Source: CAYPPK01 sp964412615 (GTDB lineage: Bacteria; Patescibacteriota; Minisyncoccia; Sungbacterales; HO2-52-23). Taken from it: DNA of 13,185 bases. Numbering within the stretch: position 1 is the stretch's first letter; every line of letters starts with the position of its first letter. The notes under the pieces were generated by a model. The model had not been told where the DNA came from and made no database searches. It was given only the letters and a program-made list of their open reading frames with translations. The stretch covers positions 1-13,185 of the forward strand of contig CAYPPK010000011.1 in NCBI GenBank assembly GCA_964412615.1, in the 5' to 3' direction. A program made the translations under genes and the position numbers. Of the stretch, positions 1-4,893 are shown piece after piece.

Positions 1-145
1 ATGCCGAGCTGCCCAGTTTTTTTTCAATTTCGGCTAGAGCTTTAATCATATCTCCCCCGCTGTCTTCCAGAGCCCTTTTTATGTCAGAAACTCCGGCCCC
101 GGTTTTCTCCCGTAACTCTTTTATTTGCTGCGCTGAAATTGCCAT
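1..145 (-). CDS. tsf: Elongation factor Ts, N-terminal part (cut by window edge)
   Basis: EF-Ts is the guanine-nucleotide exchange factor that recycles EF-Tu during translation in the cytoplasm. The 48 residues seen read MAISAQQIKELREKTGAG and continue VSDIKRALEDSGGDM, the conserved N-terminal UBA-like domain (pattern LRxxTGAGxxDxKxAL) that begins EF-Ts and contacts EF-Tu. The rest lies beyond position 1, so length and the core domains cannot be judged. The ATG at 145-143 is 3 nt after the rpsB stop, and rpsB-tsf is the classic bacterial operon order, so the two are very likely co-transcribed from the rpsB promoter. No Shine-Dalgarno sequence is seen; translation is probably coupled to rpsB. 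Identification is firm. Confidence 0.95.
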   Translation of the reverse strand, partial: MAISAQQIKELREKTGAGVSDIKRALEDSGGDMIKALAEIEKKLGSSA

Positions 146-148
146 AGC

Positions 149-919
149 TTATTTATTTTCTTGTTTTTGTTCTTCTTTTTTAGCTTCTTTTTGTCCTTCT
201 TGCAGACCGGCTTCTATCGCTTCTCCTATTTTCCCGACCATTAGTTTTACCGCGGATAAAGCGTCATCGTTGGAAGGAATAGGATAATTAATCAAACTGG
301 CGTCGGAGTTGGTGTCTACTAAAGCAATCACGGGAAGGCCCATTATTTTTGCCTCGCGAACCGCCGTCGTGTCCTCGGTTATATCCACCACAAATAAAGC
401 ATCAGGAATTCTCTTTAAATTTCGCAGTCCGTCAAAGTTTTTCTTAAGTTTTTCTATTTCTTCCTCTTTTTTCATCCTTTCTTTTTTGGTGTATTTTCCT
501 AATTCCCCGCTTGCTTTTTGCCGTTCCAGATTTTCCATGTACTCTATTCTTTTTGAAACAACTTTGAAATTTGTTAAGGTTCCTCCAATCCAGCGTTCAG
601 TAAAATACGGCATCTTGGTTTTACCGGCTACTTCTAGAATGGCCTGGCGAGCCGCTGGCCTGGTCCCAACCAAAAGGATAAGTCCTCCGCGCGCAGCAAT
701 CTTTTTTAAAAATTCCTGTGCCTCGGCAAGTTTTTCTTTGGTGGCCGTGAGGTCAATAACCGAGATAGTATTTCTAACTCCAAAAATATACGGCTGCATA
801 GCCGGATGATTTTTTGATTTAGAATGTCCCAGGTGCACTCCCGCCTTTAGCATTGCTTCCAGTTCCGGATCGGCCACAGGCGTAAACCCGATATTATTAT
901 TTGCGATGGCTTCATTCAT
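149..919 (-). CDS. rpsB: 30S ribosomal protein uS2
   Basis: uS2 binds the 30S body-head junction and helps recruit bS1 in organisms that have it. Conserved family stretches are visible: the N-terminal MLKAGVHLGH, WNPK-region equivalent (KNHPAMQPYIFGVRN), TERWIGGTLTN, PDALFVVDI and GLPVIALVDTNSDAS, followed by a Lys/Glu-rich tail. I place the start at ATG 919 (256 aa), because family proteins begin about 20 residues before the AGVHLGH motif. A TTG at 976 would add 19 residues (275 aa) without recognisable conservation. No Shine-Dalgarno sequence precedes either start. The region just before ATG 919 is complementary to the 5' end of the leader (see regulatory entry), which suggests translational control. 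It is followed at 3 nt by tsf. Confidence 0.95.
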   Translation of the reverse strand: MNEAIANNNIGFTPVADPELEAMLKAGVHLGHSKSKNHPAMQPYIFGVRNTISVIDLTATKEKLAEAQEFLKKIAARGGLILLVGTRPAARQAILEVAGKTKMPYFTERWIGGTLTNFKVVSKRIEYMENLERQKASGELGKYTKKERMKKEEEIEKLKKNFDGLRNLKRIPDALFVVDITEDTTAVREAKIMGLPVIALVDTNSDASLINYPIPSNDDALSAVKLMVGKIGEAIEAGLQEGQKEAKKEEQKQENK

Positions 920-1058
920 CCCACACATAACTTGCACTCTGATACTTGCCTCTTTTAAGGAAATATCGCAGTGCAATCTATCAATTATTTATCATTAAAC
1001 TCCTGGACCCCACACTACAGGCGCTTTGCGCCGGTGCAAATTCTGTGTGGGATTCATA
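918..1058 (-). promoter_or_regulatory. rpsB mRNA leader with two mutually exclusive pairings
   Basis: Arm A (1034-1053) near the transcript 5' end is the inverted repeat of arm C (918-937), matching at 18 of 20 positions. Arm C holds the 18 nt before the rpsB ATG plus its first two bases. Arm A also contains CCCACAC (1045-1051), which pairs perfectly with GTGTGGG in arm B (1009-1015), enclosing a 5-bp GGCGC/GCGCC hairpin (1020-1032). A:B and A:C pairing exclude each other, so A:B would leave the start open and A:C would bury it. Autogenous control of rpsB by S2 is established in E. coli; that the same happens here is inference. Confidence 0.55.
981..995 (-). other. Possible 4-codon leader ORF in the rpsB 5' UTR
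   Basis: An AGGAG (1000-1004) lies 4 nt before ATG 995, which opens a frame of only four codons (Met-Ile-Asn-Asn) ending in TGA at 981-983. The frame is out of register with rpsB. It carries the best Shine-Dalgarno-like site in this region, while rpsB itself has none. Translating it would place a ribosome between arms B and C. It could be a regulatory leader peptide, or the AGGAG could be chance or part of a protein-binding structure. Confidence 0.25.
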
Positions 1059-1064
1059 AAGACT

Positions 1065-1093
1065 AATATACCAGAATTATAGGCATAAGGCAA
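1065..1093 (-). promoter_or_regulatory. Probable promoter of rpsB-tsf
   Basis: On the minus strand a -35-like TTGCCT (1088-1093) and a -10-like TATATT (1065-1070) are separated by exactly 17 nt, with TGG directly before the -10 (extended -10 resemblance). Transcription would start near 1058, just before arm A of the leader, giving a 5' UTR of about 140 nt. A second hexamer TATAAT (1076-1081) lies in the spacer but has no good -35. Confidence 0.6.
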
Positions 1094-1119
1094 GAAGAAG
1101 GCTAAAGACCTAATTTAGG

Positions 1120-1148
1120 TTGCGTTTTTCAGCGGAAAATGGTAGAAT
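1120..1148 (+). promoter_or_regulatory. Probable promoter of rpmE (near-leaderless)
   Basis: TTGCGT (1120-1125) and TAGAAT (1143-1148) are spaced by 17 nt, with TGG just before the -10. The ATG of rpmE starts at 1158, only 9 nt after the -10, so a normal +1 would leave a leader of about 3 nt. A small palindrome ACCTAA-T-TTAGGT (1108-1120) touches the -35 and could be an operator, but that is weak. Confidence 0.6.
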
Positions 1149-1157
1149 TTAAACATC

Positions 1158-1364
1158 ATGAAAGCCAAAATACATCCTGCCTATCACCAAGCCGAAGTAC
1201 ATTGTGCCTGCGGCCATAAATTTAAAGTCGGCTCCACCAAAGAGAAGCTGGAAGTTGAAATTTGCGCAAATTGCCATCCCTTTTATACCGGAGGCAAAAG
1301 ACTTATGGATACTGCCGGCAAAGTGGAGAAATTCAGGAAGCGATTGGCCAAAAAACGACAATAA
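1158..1364 (+). CDS. rpmE: 50S ribosomal protein bL31 (zinc-binding form)
   Basis: bL31 bridges the central protuberance of the large subunit to the small-subunit head. The 68-aa product has the usual length and layout: MKAKIHPAYHQAEVHC, then C16-x-C18-G and C36-x-x-C39, the four-cysteine zinc ribbon of the zinc-containing (C+) paralogue, followed by HPFYTGGKRLMDTAGKVEKF and a basic tail. There is no Shine-Dalgarno sequence upstream, and the -10 box sits 9 nt before the ATG, so the mRNA is probably leaderless or nearly so. It diverges from rpsB and is followed by prfA, a common bacterial neighbour. As a zinc-storing ribosomal protein it may respond to zinc supply, but no Zur-type site was recognised. 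Confidence 0.95.
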   Translation: MKAKIHPAYHQAEVHCACGHKFKVGSTKEKLEVEICANCHPFYTGGKRLMDTAGKVEKFRKRLAKKRQ

Positions 1365-1461
1365 GAGTAATCGCGAATAGCGCGAATTTTATCACGCAAA
1401 TGTACGAATGGCATTGAGAATTCGTATATGGAAATAAATTCGTATATTCGTGATTACTCTT
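1363..1461 (+). repeat. Imperfect inverted repeat between rpmE and prfA
   Basis: Arms 1363-1379 and 1445-1461 are complementary over 17 positions with a single G-T wobble. The left arm starts inside the rpmE stop codon. Between them lie two copies of AATTCGTATA (1419-1428 and 1438-1447) and an inner 7-bp hairpin (TACGAAT 1403-1409 with ATTCGTA 1420-1426). The right arm runs into CTCTTTT, so weak termination is possible. The composition of short CGAAT/ATTCG units suggests a dispersed intergenic repeat family, but a second copy is not present in this window. Confidence 0.5.
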
Positions 1462-1468
1462 TTAATTT

Positions 1469-2368
1469 ATGAATATTCAAGAACTTCAGCAAAAAAAAGC
1501 CGAATTGGAAACAAAACTCAGCGACCCTGAGATACTTCGTGATGCGCAAAAAATCAAAGAGCTTAGCCTGGAATATGGGAGATTGGAAAAAGAGTTGAAA
1601 GAAGCGGAGCAAGGAACAAACCAAAGGACTGCATCACCTGATGTGATTATGGAAATTCGCGCCGGGGCGGGAGGGCTGGAAGCTGCGCTTTTTGCGCAAG
1701 AACTTTTTCAAATGTATACCCGTTTTGCCCAGAAACAAGGCTGGCAGACTGCCCTTTTGGACGAAGCAAAAAGCGATTTGGGCGGATACAAAGAAGTAGT
1801 TTTTGAAATTAGCGGCCGGAAGGTTTTTGAAGCCCTGCGTTGGGAATCAGGCGTACATCGGGTGCAGCGGATTCCGGAAACGGAAAAATCCGGGCGAATT
1901 CATACTTCTACCGCGTCCGTGGCCGTACTGCCTAAAGCCAAAGAAGTTGATGTAGACATCCGGCCGCAAGATATTGAAATGGAATTTTCCCGCTCGGGCG
2001 GAGCCGGAGGGCAGAATGTAAATAAGGTTGAGACCGCTGTTCGCATTATCCATAAGCCAACGGGTATTGCGGTACGTTCCCAGGAATCCCGTTCCCAACA
2101 AAAAAATCGCGAAAGAGCGATGGAAATTCTGCGCTCAAAATTGTTGGATATTAAAATGCAGGAAGAAGCTAAAAAAATGGCCTCCGAGCGGAGGCAGCAG
2201 ATTGGCACCGGAGACAGGTCAGAAAAAATCAGAACTTATAATTTTCCCCAGGACCGGATAACTGACCACAGAATTAAACAGAGCTGGTATAATATACCCA
2301 GTATTCTTGCTGGAAATTTAGAGACGATTATAAATGATATTCAAAATGGAGTCATGCCGCCCAGCTAA
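1469..2368 (+). CDS. prfA: Peptide chain release factor 1 (short form)
   Basis: RF1 recognises UAA and UAG in the ribosomal A site and triggers hydrolysis of peptidyl-tRNA. Visible landmarks are the PxT anticodon-mimic tripeptide as PET (136-138) in QRIPETEKSGRIHTST, the catalytic GGQ (180-182) in SGGAGGQNVNKVET, and the RF1-type block GDRSEKIRTYNFPQDRITDHRI (248 onward). At 299 aa it is about 60 residues shorter than E. coli RF1. The loss is in N-terminal domain 1, which is reduced to about 55 residues of predicted coiled helix. The usual GGDEAA motif reads GGLEAA (68-73). PrmC normally methylates the GGQ glutamine; no prmC follows here. The stop codon lies in the loop of a hairpin (2359-2377), and a second RF1-like tail follows out of frame (2436-2495). 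Confidence 0.95.
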   Translation: MNIQELQQKKAELETKLSDPEILRDAQKIKELSLEYGRLEKELKEAEQGTNQRTASPDVIMEIRAGAGGLEAALFAQELFQMYTRFAQKQGWQTALLDEAKSDLGGYKEVVFEISGRKVFEALRWESGVHRVQRIPETEKSGRIHTSTASVAVLPKAKEVDVDIRPQDIEMEFSRSGGAGGQNVNKVETAVRIIHKPTGIAVRSQESRSQQKNRERAMEILRSKLLDIKMQEEAKKMASERRQQIGTGDRSEKIRTYNFPQDRITDHRIKQSWYNIPSILAGNLETIINDIQNGVMPPS

Positions 2369-2436
2369 AAGCTGGGCGAGCCTCCCGCCCGAAGCGAGGC
2401 TCGCTCCGATGAGCGGCGCCCCAAATTGGGCGGGGC
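2359..2436 (+). repeat. GC-rich hairpin cluster overlapping the end of prfA
   Basis: Successive perfect short inverted repeats are seen: GCCCAGC/GCTGGGC (2359-2365, 2371-2377) with the prfA TAA in its loop, GAGCCTC/GAGGCTC (2378-2384, 2396-2402), and CGCCC/GGGCG (2417-2421, 2428-2432). GC content is clearly higher than in the surroundings. The pieces TGGGCGAG, CTC and CCGCCCGAA recur in the same order on the minus strand of the 23S-5S spacer, so this is probably one copy of a dispersed REP-like element. It may also act as a terminator for prfA, although no T tract follows. Confidence 0.55.
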
Positions 2437-2495
2437 ACAATATTCCCTCTGTGATGGAGGGAAACATGGAGGAAATTGTTGGGACCTTAAAGAAT
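2436..2495 (+). pseudogene. Remnant of a second RF1 C-terminal tail
   Basis: Read in frame from 2436, this stretch gives HNIPSVMEGNMEEIVGTLKN, which aligns without gaps to the true prfA end YNIPSILAGNLETIINDIQN (2288-2347). Nine of 20 residues are identical and most others conservative. VMEG with a following Glu-Glu-Ile also fits the general RF1 C-terminus (VMEGxLxxxI) better than the prfA tail itself. It is out of frame with prfA by one base and separated from it by the GC-rich hairpin cluster. Nucleotide identity between the two is only about half, so it is not a fresh duplication. It reads as the left-over 3' end of an older or foreign prfA allele, and its end overlaps the convergent gene. 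Confidence 0.55.
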
Positions 2496-3845
2496 ACGAT
2501 CAATGTCCCTGGCCAGGGAAATTATCCGGCTGGAGTAATAACGGCAGATGGCAGTAGAGCAGGTTGATCTTCCGGAAATATAGGTCTTAGCGGCCGCAAT
2601 TTCTCCCGCGGTTGTCTTGGAAGCAGCTCCTGACTGCGACAAGAAAACGGCTGAGGCGGTAAATGCATCTTCCACATTCCAAGGATTAGGTGGATTATGC
2701 CCGGTCAGTTCTGCCACTTTTTTCTCAAAACGAAGCCAGGTGGTTGGCAAAAACTGGGCAGGTCCCATGGCGCCTCCACAACCATAATTTGGTTTGCGCG
2801 AAACCGGCATTTTGTCCGGATCAAGACCGAGTTTACCGGTTATTTGGAAAAAAGCATTTTTTTCCGCTTCGGCATTTCCTTTTCTACCCAAATTTACATA
2901 GCAATCATAAAGATCCCTTTTCCAATTTCCGGTCCCAAGATTAGTGCCAACGCTTATAACTCCGTCTTCAAATTGTTTTCCGGTTTCCACTTCTAACAGC
3001 GCCAGTAAAAAAGCAGGGCGGATGCCAGCTCGATTAGCTGCCAAAGTTGCCAAGCGCACCGCTTCTTCGGCTGTGATGCCGGTTTTTTCCAAGTAAAAAA
3101 GCTGGGTTTTTAAAGTAGCAATGTCTTGTTTTTTGGATTGCAGCAGCTGCTGGAAAAGTGATTCTTTACCTTTGGTCAGGCGCAGCAGTTCGTCTTTCTC
3201 AGTTTTTTTTTGCGCCAACAGCCGCCGCTCAATTTCTTGCAAGGTTTTTAGTTCCTGTTGTTCTTTTTGAAATTCCTCCAGTTCAGCCTTTTTTTCCTGC
3301 AGCAAAGTGCGTTCCTCTTTAAAATCATCCAAGGTGGAATCTAAATTGGCTTGCACTTTTTCCACCTGGAAAAGCGAGGTAAAAAAATCAGACAAACTGC
3401 GGTTTTTCAATAAAATCGTAATGGCATTAGACTGATCATAGGTATACAAAACAAACAAACTAGCGGCCAGCGCCTCACGACTCTTGCCGATCTTGCGGGA
3501 TAGTTCGGCAATCCCCGCTGTTTTATTTTTAATGTCTATCCCCGCTTTTTGCACGGCCAGAGACAAACGGCGGATTTCCAATTCTCTTCTTTTTATTTCC
3601 GAATTAAGCGCTTCGGTCTCGTTGGCTAAGGTTCGTTTTTCTACCAAAACATCCTGCAAATGTTTGTCCAGCTGAGTCGCTTCTTTTTCTAACTGCTCAA
3701 TTTGATTTTCAATTTCGGCGCGTTTTTCCGGACTCATTTCTTGAGCGAGAACTTTTTGATCTGAAAAACCGGCTAAAATTACCAACAAAAACAAGCCAAC
3801 CAAAGCTGGAAAAATCCCGTATCTAAACAAAAACCCGGGATACAT
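2487..3845 (-). CDS. Secreted coiled-coil protein with MltB-like lytic transglycosylase domain
   Basis: A probable peptidoglycan hydrolase acting outside the membrane. Residues 10-27 are a hydrophobic signal segment with a plausible cleavage near 34-36 (VLAQE). Residues 37-125 and 165-250 are long Glu/Lys/Leu coiled coils of the kind found in EnvC/PcsB-type division hydrolase regulators. From about 258 comes a transglycosylase fold: ALLEVETGK with E287 as the likely catalytic Glu (MltB-type xVET), then CGGAMGPAQFLPTTW (356-370), matching the GAMGxxQFMPS block of MltB/GH103 enzymes. Cys315, 356, 429 and 434 could form disulfides. The ATG at 3845 sits inside the rplY terminator; TTG at codon 6 is an alternative start. 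A -10 box 6 nt before the ATG suggests a leaderless transcript. Substrate and cell-cycle role are inferred. Confidence 0.8.
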   Translation of the reverse strand: MYPGFLFRYGIFPALVGLFLLVILAGFSDQKVLAQEMSPEKRAEIENQIEQLEKEATQLDKHLQDVLVEKRTLANETEALNSEIKRRELEIRRLSLAVQKAGIDIKNKTAGIAELSRKIGKSREALAASLFVLYTYDQSNAITILLKNRSLSDFFTSLFQVEKVQANLDSTLDDFKEERTLLQEKKAELEEFQKEQQELKTLQEIERRLLAQKKTEKDELLRLTKGKESLFQQLLQSKKQDIATLKTQLFYLEKTGITAEEAVRLATLAANRAGIRPAFLLALLEVETGKQFEDGVISVGTNLGTGNWKRDLYDCYVNLGRKGNAEAEKNAFFQITGKLGLDPDKMPVSRKPNYGCGGAMGPAQFLPTTWLRFEKKVAELTGHNPPNPWNVEDAFTASAVFLSQSGAASKTTAGEIAAAKTYISGRSTCSTAICRYYSSRIISLARDIDRIL

Positions 3846-3865
3846 ACGTTTATTGTATCCCGGGT
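3825..3865 (-). terminator. Intrinsic terminator after rplY
   Basis: A perfect 12-bp stem (3833-3844 with 3854-3865, core CCCGGGATACA) and a 9-nt loop are followed on the minus strand by TTTTTGTTT (3824-3832). It lies about 26 nt after the rplY stop. Its 3' arm is also the first codons (ATG TAT CCC GGG) of the transglycosylase gene. Confidence 0.8.
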
Positions 3866-3880
3866 CAAGGTAAAGTTCAA
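3852..3880 (-). promoter_or_regulatory. Probable leaderless promoter of the transglycosylase gene
   Basis: TTGAAC (3875-3880) and TACAAT (3852-3857) are separated by exactly 17 nt, and the ATG at 3845 follows the -10 after 6 nt, so +1 would fall at the start codon. The -10 lies within the 5' arm and loop of the rplY terminator hairpin, so the same DNA would end one transcript and begin the next. Confidence 0.5.
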
Positions 3881-3890
3881 CCTGTTGGTT

Positions 3891-4577
3891 TTATTTCTTT
3901 TCTTCCTTTACCTCTTCGCTTTTTACCTTTTCTGCCTCTTTGGCGGCTCTCTCTTCTTCTTGTTCGGTTACCACCGCCGCCACTGCCTCAGCCGGTTTCT
4001 CCGCCAGTTCGGCTGCGAGTTCCTCTTCACTGCGCGGGGCTTCCACTAAAGCCACAACTTCTTCCCAATCAGCATGTATTTTTACTCCTTGGGGCAAAGA
4101 AATGTCTTTAATCAGAAGTCGCGAGCCAATGGCGCCCAGGAGAGATAAGTCAGCTTTTAGTTCGTGGGGCAAATTTTGCGGCAGAGCTTCAACTTCTATT
4201 TCCTGCAGCACTTTTACCAAAATACCTCCTTCATTTTTTACGGCCGATGATTCGTCCGTAAATACTATTGGCACGCTGGTACGGATTTCTTTGTCCAAAC
4301 GGACGGCATAAAAATCAGCATGCAGTGTGTATCCTTTCAAAGGATCACGAGAGGTATCGTGGATCAAAACATTAAACGGCTTTCCATCCACCTCAAGCTT
4401 GATAAGAGTTGATTCCCCGGCTTCTTTGAAGGCTTTTTCAAATTCTTTATAAGGCACGACAATGGATTGCGAAGCAACCCCCTCTCCGTAAACAACCGCC
4501 GGCAAAAAACCAGCCCGGCGGAGGGCGCCTGTTTTTCTACCCAGTTCACTTCTGGCTTTGGCTTTGAGTTCGGTCAT
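3891..4577 (-). CDS. rplY: 50S ribosomal protein bL25, CTC/TL5 type
   Basis: bL25 binds 5S rRNA in the large subunit. The long form has an N-terminal 5S-binding beta domain (about residues 3-90: ELKAKARSELGRKTGALRRAGFLPAVVYG, then VLIHDTSRDPLKGYTLHADFYAV) and a C-terminal TL5 beta domain (about 95-185: VPIVFTDESSAVKNEGGILV, EALPQNLPHEL, GVKIHADWEEVVALVEAP). An Ala/Glu/Lys-rich acidic-basic tail of about 45 residues follows, typical of the family. I choose ATG 4577 (228 aa) over the in-frame TTG at 4583 because an extended -10 ends 7 nt before that ATG. It is flanked by intrinsic terminators on both sides, so it is probably a single-gene transcript. Confidence 0.93.
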   Translation of the reverse strand: MTELKAKARSELGRKTGALRRAGFLPAVVYGEGVASQSIVVPYKEFEKAFKEAGESTLIKLEVDGKPFNVLIHDTSRDPLKGYTLHADFYAVRLDKEIRTSVPIVFTDESSAVKNEGGILVKVLQEIEVEALPQNLPHELKADLSLLGAIGSRLLIKDISLPQGVKIHADWEEVVALVEAPRSEEELAAELAEKPAEAVAAVVTEQEEERAAKEAEKVKSEEVKEEKK

Positions 4578-4584
4578 GAACAAG

Positions 4585-4593
4585 ATGATAGCA
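4585..4593 (-). promoter_or_regulatory. Extended -10 of rplY (leaderless)
   Basis: TGC-TATCAT on the minus strand (4585-4593) fits an extended -10 and ends 7 nt before ATG 4577, so +1 would be at or next to the A of the start codon. No convincing -35 is seen. The expected -35 region coincides with the T tract of the upstream terminator. Confidence 0.45.
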
Positions 4594-4602
4594 TAAATGA
4601 CG

Positions 4603-4638
4603 CAAAAAGAAAAGGGGTAAGACTTTTTGCCTTACCCC
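4603..4638 (-). terminator. Intrinsic terminator closing the sugar-phosphate gene set
   Basis: An 8-bp stem GGGGTAAG/CTTACCCC (4614-4621 with 4631-4638) and a 9-nt loop are followed on the minus strand by TTTTCTTTTT. It lies 17 nt beyond the stop of the small LiaF-like gene and is the natural end for the transcript coming from rpiB or from a later internal start. Confidence 0.8.
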
Positions 4639-4654
4639 CTCGCCAAACAGCTCA

Positions 4655-4855
4655 TCAGCAGCATTTGCATCTTCCGGACATAAGCTTAGATAACCCCGCT
4701 AAAATCACAACTATCGGCCAGCCGACATTTACAATGTTTGCGCCCCACCATCCGAGCGTCCCGCCCAAGAAAAGCAAGCCAAAAACCGTTATAAATACTC
4801 CTCCCATTTTATGGTGCGGACATTTGCACACATTTCCATGTTCACCCTCCATCAT
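4655..4855 (-). CDS. Small Cys-rich membrane protein, LiaF/DUF5668-like
   Basis: A 66-aa protein of unknown function. Residues 18-60 form two membrane segments (GGVFITVFGLLFLGG and GWPIVVILAGLSKL) with the spacing of the LiaI/LiaF-type transmembrane domain (G-rich first helix, LG turn, then WPxxxIxxGxxxL). The ends are unusual. The N-terminus holds C10-x-C12-x-H14-H15 and the C-terminus ends C63-K-C65-C66, which would lie on the same side of the membrane and could bind metal or form disulfides. The start is ATG 4855 or the adjacent ATG 4852; no Shine-Dalgarno sequence is seen. It follows the dehydrogenase by 38 nt and precedes a strong terminator, so it is probably the last gene of that transcript. 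Related LiaF domains act in envelope-stress sensing, but that role is not shown here. Confidence 0.7.
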   Translation of the reverse strand: MMEGEHGNVCKCPHHKMGGVFITVFGLLFLGGTLGWWGANIVNVGWPIVVILAGLSKLMSGRCKCC

Positions 4856-4893
4856 AATTTTTGAAAATATATAAATTGATGATAAACCGACCT

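Noticed and set aside
309..809. 166-codon open frame on the plus strand
   Set aside because: It lies antisense to the well-conserved rpsB, has no recognisable domain and is Ser/Phe-rich as expected from reversed coding sequence.
149..976. rpsB start at TTG 976
   Set aside because: The extra 19 residues are not conserved in S2, and the AGGAG is 23 nt away; ATG 919 fits the family length better.
2506..2519. 14-nt palindrome TCCCTGGCCAGGGA
   Set aside because: It lies within the end of the transglycosylase coding sequence and has no T tract; probably a chance palindrome.
2334..2567. 77-codon plus-strand frame spanning the prfA end
   Set aside because: Not a gene as such: it crosses the GC-rich repeat, and only its 2436-2495 part is meaningful, as an RF1-tail remnant.
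3891..4583. rplY start at TTG 4583
   Set aside because: ATG 4577 two codons later is preceded by an extended -10 at leaderless distance and gives the usual N-terminus.
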